Shown: piece by piece, positions 20,978 to 29,757 of the stretch
How the letters are laid out: each line of letters starts with the position of its first letter
Numbering within the stretch: the stretch's first letter is position 1
From: Emiliania huxleyi CCMP1516
Lineage: Eukaryota > Haptophyta > Isochrysidales > Noelaerhabdaceae
Assembly (NCBI RefSeq): GCF_000372725.1
Contig: NW_005200535.1
Location: 13,363-77,362, forward strand
Direction of reading: 5' to 3'
Length of the DNA stretch: 64,000 nt
The notes under the pieces: model-generated
Databases searched by the model: none
The model's input: the letters and a program-made list of their open reading frames with translations, nothing else
Told to the model about the DNA's origin: nothing
Made by a program: the position numbers and the translations under genes

Positions 20978-21878
20978 CCGTGAACACACGCACACACACC
21001 ACTCCTCTCCGCCTGACACTCTTGGTGAATCTCTCTTAACAGAGCTCTCATAGTTCGCTGTCAGTGTCCACAGCGTATGAGCCCCGTCCGTGCCTAACCC
21101 CGCGGATCCGGCCGGCGTTTTCTTCTTTTCCTCGAGTGCCCAAGTGTCCTCTCGAGTGCCAGAAGAGGCAATCAGTGATTTCATGTCTACTTTCAAAGTG
21201 AAATCAGCGATTTCATGTCTACTTTCAAAGTGACTTTGACGCAGCATCTAGGCGGAGCCGCAGCGACGGGTCGAGCTCCTTGGCCGCGAGCGCGCGGATC
21301 ACGCTGCCAACAGCTTGCGAGCCTGGCGTACAGTGATTACATCGGCTTCAGGGTGTGAGCGCGTGTGTCCGGAAATGTGCTTTGTGTGTGAAGACGGTCT
21401 CGTGCCGTGCCACCGGTGCACCGCGTGAGCACAAGGCCTCCGATGGCAGACTGCAGAGTACGGCACCCCGGCGAAGAGGCGCCGTGAAGCACAGATGTTG
21501 GTATAACTTGATACAGCCGCACGATCTGTTTCGTGTGTCTAGGCTTAGCGAACCGGCGTTGCCTCCGTGGCCAATGATCAGCGGCACGAAGTGGGCGAGC
21601 TCGACGTTGCGCTGCAGCATGTGCTCGAACCAGTCGATGACGAACGCGGCGCCCCAGAGGCCGACGAGGAATAGTGCTAGCCAGCCCAGCCGCGACCTCA
21701 CGGCGGCACAGACGCTGCTCGAGTACTCCTCGTCGGCGTGTGCGCGCAGCCGCTCAGTGAAGACTCCGTCGGAGATTCCGTCGGAGCCGGCGGCGGAGGC
21801 GTGCTTGGAGCGCTGTTCGCTCTCTCGCGAGAAGATGAGCGGATACTGCTCAATTAATGTGGAGGAGTTGAGCGACAT
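18943..21878 (-). CDS. MgtE/SLC41-type magnesium transporter
   Basis: Six exons on the minus strand (21878-21554, 21322-21259, 20717-20678, 20018-19941, 19855-19802, 19197-18943) splice to 271 residues. TM1 is LGWLALFLVGLWGAAFVIDW; then HFVPLIIGHGGNAGSQAVGS is the MgtE pore loop and helix, and PLMTTVIDSSGLLIYFLVAW is the last TM with the conserved T-x-x-D. About five TM segments and no N-terminal or CBS regulatory domain: the short eukaryotic-style form of this Mg2+ carrier. The ATG at 21878 is the first in frame. Every exon joins in phase. Intron 20677-20019 starts GTCGGCGGGCGGTGCGG and the next exon starts GTCGGCGGGCTGTGCGG. The tail after the last TM is His-rich. Confidence 0.85.
19610..19795 (+). 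repeat. Intronic minisatellite, 10-bp unit
   Basis: About 18 units of CTCGGCTGTCT/CTCGGCTGCCT in intron 19801-19198 of the MgtE gene, bordered by copies of the exon edge (CCCCCACGAAG at 19,589 and 19,801). Confidence 0.85.
20497..20585 (+). repeat. Repeat X, partial copy with (TACC)n tail
   Basis: Carries GTCCACCCATACCGCGCTGG and CAGTCCGAGCCTGGCTG, then a run of ACCT units. It lies in MgtE intron 20677-20019, antisense to that gene. Confidence 0.7.
20718..20895 (-). repeat. Repeat V, intronic copy
   Basis: About 120 bp (plus-strand GCGGGGCAAGGGCCAGGC to GTGCGCGTGGGTGAGC) matches 40,635-40,745. On the sense strand of MgtE its CTTACC-rich end runs into the acceptor of the exon at 20,717. Confidence 0.6.
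20896..20973 (+). repeat. (TG)n microsatellite
   Basis: About 39 dinucleotides, in an MgtE intron. Confidence 0.97.
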
Positions 21879-22064
21879 CCGCGGTGGTTCCTAAGTGCAT
21901 GAATGTATTGATGAATGCACGCGTGTGTACCGTGAAAAGCGCCATTTTGCTCTGGTGCCTAAGCGGCGTGCTTGTAAACCGCCGCCAAAAAAGAAAAACA
22001 GCGGGACGGCGGCTTCGGCTGGGCGCACCCACGACTCATCGCGCCGGCCGCTTCGACTGGGCGC

Positions 22065-23096
22065 GTGCTCGACGTCCTCTATCTGCTGCGGCGGCTCGAG
22101 GACGTGTCCCCGTTGGTGCCGCCCCCGAACGAGTGGGCCACGTCCGGCGTGCCGATGCTCGAGGAGGCGGTCGCGTTCATCGAAGAGCTTGTGAGCAATT
22201 CGGCGGGCTTCAAGCACGGCCCGGACAGCGACGCCGACGACTGGAGGTCCCTCCGCAACAAGATCGTCGCGGACGACGGCTCCGTCGACTACAAGGGGAT
22301 CGAGCAGGTCTCGGGGCGCCACTTCCAGCACGTCGCCAACAACGCCCTGCAGCAAGACATGTTCGACGCCATCGTCAACGACCCGAAGGTACACCCGGCG
22401 ACGCGAGCGCACTTCCGCTCGACGAAGCAACTCGGGGCGGGCGCGGTGCTCGGCATCGACGTCGTCCACAAGGACGTCGAGCTGAACGACAAGGCGTGGC
22501 TCCACGAGGCGCAGGGCTACCTCAACCACCCCAAGGGCGCCATCACCCTCGCCACGCGCTGCGTCGGCGTGGGCCCTAACTCGGTGTGCATCTACCACCG
22601 CACGAGGCTACCGGGATGCGTCCCGTGCGACATCGGCGAGGCGCGAGTGCCGCGCACGCTGTCGCTCTTCGAGCACCTTAGCGGCACGCACTGGGACGGA
22701 TGCAACTACGGCGGCTGGTTGGCCACGGGGCACGCATCCCTCAACACTCACGTCACGAACGTCGCCCGCGCCTTCGGCGCCTCGGCAAAGGTCATGGAGG
22801 TGAGGCTCGGCTGCAGGGACCCGACGCGGGCGCACGATCCGGACACCAACCCGTACCAGCGGGGCGACGGCGTCTTCGGCAACTATGCAGAGTCGGCACG
22901 CGCCGTGGTGTACGACGGCACGTGCGTCACCGCGGTGCACCATGACAGGCTGCGCCCGCTGGCGAGCGGCAAGCGCCTAGCCACCGACTACGCCGAGGCG
23001 ACGAAGCGGAAGGCCAAGGCAGCGGCGTGCGACGCCAAAAACTGCGACTTTATGACGTGGGCGGCGAGCACGCGCGGCGGCATCGGAGTCGCTTAG
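22065..23096 (+). CDS. LINE-like ORF fragment or unknown protein
   Basis: Open for 343 codons; the first ATG is at 22155, and the upstream part also looks coding, so the 5' end is unsure. The Cys/His arrangement in the middle (C-x8-C after VGVGPNSV, CVPCDIGEARVPRTLSLFEH, then HWDGCNYGGWLATGHASLNT) resembles the Cys/His-rich tail seen after reverse transcriptase in many algal LINE proteins, with FRSTKQLGAGAVL before it. No reverse transcriptase motif is present, so this would be only a 3' remnant. The stop falls inside the repeat Y hairpin, which supports an element-derived ORF with its own 3' end. A host gene of unknown function remains possible. Confidence 0.4.
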   Translation: MLDVLYLLRRLEDVSPLVPPPNEWATSGVPMLEEAVAFIEELVSNSAGFKHGPDSDADDWRSLRNKIVADDGSVDYKGIEQVSGRHFQHVANNALQQDMFDAIVNDPKVHPATRAHFRSTKQLGAGAVLGIDVVHKDVELNDKAWLHEAQGYLNHPKGAITLATRCVGVGPNSVCIYHRTRLPGCVPCDIGEARVPRTLSLFEHLSGTHWDGCNYGGWLATGHASLNTHVTNVARAFGASAKVMEVRLGCRDPTRAHDPDTNPYQRGDGVFGNYAESARAVVYDGTCVTAVHHDRLRPLASGKRLATDYAEATKRKAKAAACDAKNCDFMTWAASTRGGIGVA

Positions 23097-23150
23097 GCGG
23101 CTCCGGTGGTGAGCCGGTGTGTGTGCCAGTCCGCGCCAGTCCGCGCCCTT
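23082..23150 (+). repeat. Repeat Y, copy 2
   Basis: Hairpin GGAGTCGCTTAGGCGGCTCC followed by GTGTGCCAGTCCGCGCCAG, as at 16,665. Confidence 0.6.
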
Positions 23151-24228
23151 GTCGTGCCAGTGTGCTGCTCAAGAGGCGTGTACTTGGAGCACTTGGAGTG
23201 CAGTCAGTAACCTCACATCCAGGGCCGGTGAGCTGAGAAGCGCATCCAGCGGGCCGGATGATCGGGATCGGGCTACGGGCTAGAGAGCCCTGACCCCTAT
23301 CTAGGGGGGGGGCGCGCATTCGCAGGGCAAGGGCCTTCGGGCACACCGAGCGGTTGCGCCACTCGCCGTCGTCGAAGAAACCACCAAAACGGAGGGCCGA
23401 CGCAGTGCATAATCCACGGCGCAGTGCATCCGCTGGCAGGGCGACGGGGGCGATTTCGTTGTCTGTGGGGTGTCAGGAGGAGGGAATCGCAGTTCGCACC
23501 GCTTGAAGGTTCGCTTTGGGTTTGGTGTGGGTGGTGGTTGGGTGTGTGGAAAATAAAAACAACCCCATAAAAACCTACTCATAAACTCCGTCGGGGCTCT
23601 TGCGCGGGGGGCACAAAGTGCGAACCCCCGCGACCCCTTCATCTCAGTTTGGCGCGGGTGTACCAGTTCAAGCCACCTGCTCGCGGTCCTCCCGATTGTT
23701 GCGCCAGCGAGCGCCACAGCGCAGCGGCGTAGGCTGATTTGGAGGAGGTGAAGAATTAAACGGTCAAACTCTGAGACGAACTGGGATCTAGGGACATGTG
23801 TCCCCGCCCTGCACGATGTTGATGTGGAGGGATCTTCAATCCGTCCCCTCACCCCTCGTCACAACCCCACGTCAGAAGAGCGCGGCATCCGGCAAGAGTT
23901 GTGGGGCCGCGACTGCGGCTGCGGCTACGAGAGGGGCCGCGGTCTGGAGGTGTGCCATGGGATCTTGTGTGCCATGATCTCCTTTCTTTCTGTATCTAGA
24001 TAGAACCAATGCGCCATGCTGAGATTAGCGTTTTGCGTCTCGAGTGTCCCGTCCGTGTTCTCAGCTCTGGTTCGCCGTAAAGCCGTACTCCCCTACTCGC
24101 GACCGATCCTCCGTCGTCATATTCTTTCGTTTGATCCTCAGCTCCTTCGACAGCGTCTCATCTGCCAGCTTACTCACTCTCACTCGTGTAACACCCTTCC
24201 GAAAGAAACCGATTACGCGCCGCGACCG
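23151..24228. other. Intergenic, no gene seen
   Basis: Open frames on the minus strand (23,301-23,852) lack any recognisable motif. The stretch 23,540-23,600 is AT-richer than its surroundings. Confidence 0.45.
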
Positions 24229-25554
24229 CTACCCCCCCTGTCTGTTGTACCGTACGAAGAAGGCGCCCTCGATCTTCAGGTCGTGCCAGTATGTGTTGAG
24301 GTAGTCGGCGTGCGTCGCGTGCGAGTTGCGCACGCGCATCGAGTAGCGCTTCGGGTAGACGCACGCCGCTTGCATGGCGAGGTCCTGCCGCCGGAGGACC
24401 GTGGTTGAGGGAGAGGCACGCAGTGGTACGTTGTAGTAGTGCGTGCAGTTGCTGAAGCCAGTGTCGATGCCGAAGCCGTACGTAAATACCCGCCTGCACA
24501 GATGGTTGGCCACCTCGAAGGCGATCAACCCCGTGGACGGCCAGTGGTGCAACTCTGGAGCGTGCTCCGTGCTGGACGCAAGAGAGTGGGACCGAGCGAC
24601 CTGCACGACGAAGCGCGGCGAGAGGCGTGGCACGCCGTCGACGCGGGCTTGCAACCAGCATCCGCCCAACCAAGCGGTGTGGCAGTAATACAGGCATGCG
24701 CGCCCCTCCCTTGCGGCTTGGTCGCACACGGAGCCTTCCCCGCTGTATGTACTCACGCGCAGGGTCTCGCGCGAGCCCGTGAAGGCGGCGAACATCGGCT
24801 CGAGTGGGGCGCTGTTTATCCGGATCACCACATCGGCGCGGTCAATCTCCCGCCCCCGCTCCACCTTGAGCAGCGTGCTGCTCGAGCCCACGACGGCACA
24901 CGTCGCCCTCGCAGGTAGCAGCTGCGAGAACACCTCCGCTTTCTCGCGTGCGGCTGCGGTGAGGTTGTCGTACCGCTCCCGCGTCAGGCGACGGTCGTAC
25001 ACATCGGGGTTGTAGCCCGAGATCATCGCCTCTAGATCCGCGCGAACGGACCTGCCGACCTTCTTAACATTGGTGCCAGGGATGGAATCCGTCCTGATCT
25101 TGGTCGACTGATACTCTTGCTGGACACTCTGCGCATCGCGGCCACTGGAGCATGAGCAGCGGTAGTACATACTGCCGGGGGGGAAGCCGCACAGCACCGT
25201 TGCGCCGCTGCAATTGAAGCGTCCTCTGCAGTTGGATACCCACATCGAGTCACCAAGGCAGCCGAAGGAGCGCTGAGTGCACGCACTCCGTGAGAGTTGC
25301 TGAACGAGCGAAACGTTGCACGCGGAGTTCCTTTCACCCGTCGTGCCCATAGAAATTGCCGTTTGCGGCAGGGTTTGCAAAGGGCGCGTCTGGTGGGACC
25401 AACCCATTGTTGACCGGGAAGGTTCAGCCGGAGAGAATAGAGAGCCGCGCCTACGGACAGCACGGGCGTGTAGCCTCCTTTCGGCTTTGCAGAGCGAATA
25501 GACGCGTTGCCAAAAGAATTTTACTATCAAAGGCGGTCGCACGACACGATTCAC
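24229..25554 (-). CDS. GT29 sialyltransferase-like enzyme
   Basis: Single exon, up to 441 residues. Sialylmotif L is clear (ATCAVVGSSSTLLKVERGRE, then IDRADVVIRIN and GSRETLRV), motif S follows (PSTGLIAFEVANHLCRRVFT with YGFG), and near the C-terminus H-D-L-K-I-E gives the H-x4-E of motif VS. These bind CMP-sialic acid and the acceptor in the Golgi. Several Cys before motif L suggest a disulfide-rich stem. The longest frame starts at 25554 within the MITE-like repeat, and ATG 25407 (MGWSHQ) is an alternative; neither shows a clear signal anchor, so a 5' exon may be missing. The donor sugar could be Kdn or Kdo rather than Neu5Ac. Confidence 0.82.
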   Translation of the reverse strand: MNRVVRPPLIVKFFWQRVYSLCKAERRLHARAVRRRGSLFSPAEPSRSTMGWSHQTRPLQTLPQTAISMGTTGERNSACNVSLVQQLSRSACTQRSFGCLGDSMWVSNCRGRFNCSGATVLCGFPPGSMYYRCSCSSGRDAQSVQQEYQSTKIRTDSIPGTNVKKVGRSVRADLEAMISGYNPDVYDRRLTRERYDNLTAAAREKAEVFSQLLPARATCAVVGSSSTLLKVERGREIDRADVVIRINSAPLEPMFAAFTGSRETLRVSTYSGEGSVCDQAAREGRACLYYCHTAWLGGCWLQARVDGVPRLSPRFVVQVARSHSLASSTEHAPELHHWPSTGLIAFEVANHLCRRVFTYGFGIDTGFSNCTHYYNVPLRASPSTTVLRRQDLAMQAACVYPKRYSMRVRNSHATHADYLNTYWHDLKIEGAFFVRYNRQGG

Positions 25555-25610
25555 GCGACAGGCGAGGCGCGGGCGACGGCTTCCTCAGAAGCCGTCGCCC
25601 GCACCACAGG
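25505..25610. mobile_element. MITE-like foldback element, copy 2
   Basis: Shares GCACGACACGATTCACGCGA and CAGGCGAGGCGCGGGCGA with 12,622-12,665 and ends in the hairpin GGCTTCCTCAGAAGCC. It overlaps the 5' end of the sialyltransferase frame. Confidence 0.55.
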
Positions 25611-26029
25611 AGCCCGAGTGAGTGTGTGTGTGTGTGTGAAAGCGCCGTCGCAACTGCCATGTCGGCCGGGGGGGGCAGGTTGTAGGCTGGTGCTCTCGCC
25701 CCGCTGGCGGCGCGGACCGGTGCCGCGGCTCCGAGCCCTCCTGTGGGCCCGTGGCGGCTCGCCGTCGCGGTGCCGAACAATGGGATCGGTGCGGATTCAT
25801 CCCGGCGTGCCGCCGGTGCCGCTTCTTCGGCGAAATTTTGATCAAGCTCTTTGTCGACAAACCTGAGCCCGAGCTCTTCCTGCTCGAATGTGCGGCGGAA
25901 CCGGGCCCTGGATGCTGAGATGTGAGGCGCCGGCACCGGGGCTACAACGCGGGGCCATCTCCGGGCTGTCTCGGGCAACCTCAAATTTGGCGCCTCTCTC
26001 TGCTGCTGCTGCTGCTACCCTACCGCCGC

Positions 26030-26330
26030 CGCGCCGCCCCGCCCGCCGCCGCGCCGCGCCGCCCCCCGGTGATTATTAATTCATTATTAATTAACTAATA
26101 AGTAATTATACCACCCGCCGCCGCCCCGCCCCGCCCTGCGTCGCCCGCTGCCTCGCCGCGCCGCCGCCTCGCGCCGCCCGCCGCCGCGCCGCGCCGCCGC
26201 CCGACAATTATTAATTCATTATTAATGAATTAATAAACAATTATACCACCCGCCGCCGCGCCGCCCCGCACTGCGTCGCCCGCTGCCTCGCCGCGCCGCC
26301 GTCTCGCGCCGCTCGCCGCCGCGAGCCCTT
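26030..26330. repeat. CCG-rich tandem repeat with AT islands
   Basis: Two units of about 130 bp, each a run of CGCCGCC-type sequence broken by an AT palindrome (ATTATTAATTCATTATTAA at 26,074 and 26,207) followed by ATTATACCACCCGCCGCCG. Confidence 0.75.
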
Positions 26331-26390
26331 CACACCGAGTACCCGGGTACTCTAGTAGCTGGGTGGGATGGCTGTAGGGAGACAGGGTCC

Positions 26391-27730
26391 ATGTTTAGCT
26401 TCGCCTCAAAGCCCCGGCTATCAACAGAGTCGCCGCTGTCCGCAGCCTCTGTGTCGGGCACCTTTTGGGCGTATACATCCTCCAAGGCCCCGCTCGATGC
26501 TGGCCGCCTGCAGCGGCGCCTCGTTGCGCTGCACGAAGCGGAGGCCGTTCTTCTGCTAAGGAAGCCCGGCGCAGCGGTCAAAGCGCCGGCCGAGAGTGCA
26601 CTCGACTCCTGGGGCCTGGATGCGATCGACGACTTCTCGCTCGTCCTCTCTGACGGAGGGCGAGCACAGCTTCTGCGGCTTTGCTTCTTCTCCGGCAGGC
26701 GCACTCGACCGGACCTGTAGATCACCTGTCCCGTCCCGATCGCGCGCACTGCTCGAGACACTGGACTGCCACCGACATCATCCTTTCCAATAGGCCGGGC
26801 CAGCGCTTCCTCTTCCTCGGCAGCGACGCGGGCGGCGGCGCAACGCTTCGGCAGAAGCGAGAAGCTTCCGAGAACCTTCGTAGGCGGATCGAGCGCAGCG
26901 CTCGCTCGCTGGCGAGAGGCGCTGCGACGCGCGGCGGCCGTCCCTCCGACGCGCCGCGCCCTCTCCTCCGTCTCTCCCCTCCGCCTCGCGGCGCAGTGCC
27001 TCGCCATCTCCAGCGGCGCCGGCAGCAGCGGCGGCACCGACAATGGCGGTCGGTGCAACGGCAGTCGCTCTGTCGGTGCTAATGCTGGCGGTGGCTCCGC
27101 CGCCGTCGGCGGTGGCAGCGGTGGCGGAGGAGGAGTTGGCGGCGATGGCGGAGGCGGAGGTGGCGGCGGTGGTTGCGTCGGAGGTGGCGGAGGTGCCGGA
27201 GGAGGCAGTGGTGACGGAGGCAGCGGAGATAGCGGAGCGGCGGAGCCGTTGCGCGTTGTGAAGTGCGGTTGGCTGCTGAAGAAGCGCGACCACCTGCCGG
27301 GCCGCAACCGGCGCTGGGTGGCGCTGTGCAACGGGCGCGGCCGCCGCTGGCTACTGTACTACCTCTCTCTCGAGGACCAGGCGCCTCGCGGCTTGGTCGA
27401 CCTCGAAGGGCGAGATGATCCGAGATCGCTCCGAGACCTCCCCGAGACCTCCCCGAGACCTCCCCGAGACCTCCCCGAGACATCCCCGAGACATCCCCGA
27501 GACATCCCCGAGACCTCCCCGAGATCTCCCCGAGATTGGTCGAGATTGACGGAGGGTCAGGTGCCGCGTCAGCGTGCGCAGCGCGCCGGGCGCCGCCGCC
27601 GGCGCTGTCCAGCTCTCCTCACCCGCCCTCGCCAAGCCGATGGATTTGGGCTGCGAGGGGGGCACAGCAGAGCTGGTCGAGTGGCTGGCGGCGCTCAGCG
27701 GCGGAAGCGGTGACGTCGGCGATGGCGGAA

Positions 27731-27785
<55 letters not shown>

Positions 27786-29723
27786 TGGGTTGGGCGGCGG
27801 TGGCGCGGGCCGTGGCGCTGGCAGCGTGAGGGACAGCGACGGGGGCGGTCCGCACTCGATCGACGTGTCTACTCCGCGCCTCAGTCCGGCGGCGCTTGCA
27901 GCCCTTTGGATGGAGCAAGCCGCGCTCAGCTCGATCGCCGACGGCATCGCCACACGTTCACTCCAGGCGGCACTCGCCACGAGATCACACGAGATCACAC
28001 GAGATCGCACGAGGTCGCCACACGCTCGATCCAGGCGGCACTCGCCACGAGATCACACGAGATCACACGAGATCGCACGAGGTCGCCACACGCTCACTCC
28101 AGGCGGCACTCGCCACGAGATCACACGAGATCACACGAGATCGCGCGAGGTCGCCACACGCTCACTTCAGGCGGCACTCGCCACGAGATCACACGAGATC
28201 GCACGAGATCGCACGAGATCGCGCGAGGTCGCCACACGCTCACTCCAGGCGGCACTCGCCACGAGATCACACGAGATCACACGAGATCGCGCGAGGTCGC
28301 CACACGCTCACTCCAGGCGGCACTCGCCACGAGATCACACGAGATCGCACGAGATCGCACGAGGTCGCCACACGCTCACTTCAGGCGGCACTCGCCACGA
28401 GATCACACGAGATCGCACGAGATCGCGCGAGGTCGCCACACGCTCACTTCAGGCGGCACTCGCCACGAGATCACACGAGATCGCACGAGATCGCGCGAGG
28501 TCGCCACACGCTCACTTCAGGCGGCACTCGCCACGAGATCACACGAGATCGCACGAGATCGCACGAGGTCGCCACACGCTCACTTCAGGCGGCACTCGCC
28601 ACGAGATCACACGAGATCGCACGAGATCGCACGAGGTCGCCACACGCTCACTTCAGGCGGTACTCGCCGCCGCATCCGACACCGCCGCAACCTCCGCCAC
28701 CTCCGGCACCGCCTCCGCCGCCTCCGCCGCCTCCGCCGCCTCCGCCGCCTCCGCCGCCGCCGATGCCGCCGCCGCCGCCGATGCCGCCGCCGCCGCCGCC
28801 TCTCCCATCGCCGTCGCCGCCTCGGACACCGACGCCGCCGACGCGAATGCTGCCACTGATGCGATTGCTGCAGCACCTACGGCGGCGGCCGCCGACACGA
28901 TTGACTCCGACGCCGCCGCCACACCCGGCACCGCCACACCCGACGCCGCCATACCCGGTGGGCTGGGCGGAGGTGGGCTAGGCGGTGGCGGTGAGGGCGG
29001 CGGGGGCGAGGGAGGCGGTGAGGGCGGCGGTGGCGAGGGAGGCGGCGATGGCGGCGGCGGCGAGGGTGGCGGCGCCGCGACCTCGAGCGCGGCCACGATG
29101 CCGCGGTCGATGGAGACGACGCTTCGGCGCGTCGGCGAGTGCCTCGAGCGAGGTGTGAACAGCCTCTTCACGGCGCGGTGTGTGAACAGGCGCGTCCGCG
29201 AGTGCCTCGAGCGAGCGCCTCCGATCGCCTCCAACCCAGAGGGCGCCTTCGCCGCCGCCGTGGCGGCGGCGCAGCGCTTGGTGTCTCTTCTGGCCGCGCA
29301 CGGTCTTCAGTCCGGGCAGAACGAGAGGCAGCTGTACGTGCACCGGCTGCTACGCGCCACACTTCTGGCGACCGCGCGCACCGCTAGGCAGGAGCGGCTG
29401 CCGTAGAAGCAGAATACGCGTTCTCGTCTCCCAGCCAGCGCTCGAGAGGACACGCCTTCGTCGTTGCTCCGCTGTATTCGGCTATAATCAACTGTGCTCG
29501 CAGCCCCTCGTCCTCACGCGGCGCTCTGAAGACTCTGCACGAGACCGCCTTCCCCGCCCTGAGGTTGGCGTATTCACCTCGCAGGAGCGGCACGCCACGG
29601 CGCTCGCGGCCGACGCGCCGCCAACCGCGGCTGATGTCGCCGCCGCGGTCGCCCTCCTGCGCAGCGACGCTGCCACTCCTCCGCAAGGGGACGTGTCAGC
29701 GGCGGGGGCGGCGGGGGCGGCGC

Positions 29724-29757
<34 letters not shown>

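Noticed and set aside
20797-21051. Poly-(His-Thr) or poly-(Val-Cys) frames
   Set aside because: Direct product of the (TG)n microsatellite in an MgtE intron.
26330-27331. Minus-strand 333-codon Pro-rich frame
   Set aside because: Antisense of the PH-domain gene and of (GGC)n sequence; the plus strand has the PH domain.
27896-28860. Three overlapping 300-600 codon frames with RSHEI/RDRTRS repeats as repeat proteins
   Set aside because: All three frames are open only because the decamer array lacks stops; an in-frame GC-AG intron explains the tract better. The frame of 27,574-29,406 is kept for its ends only.
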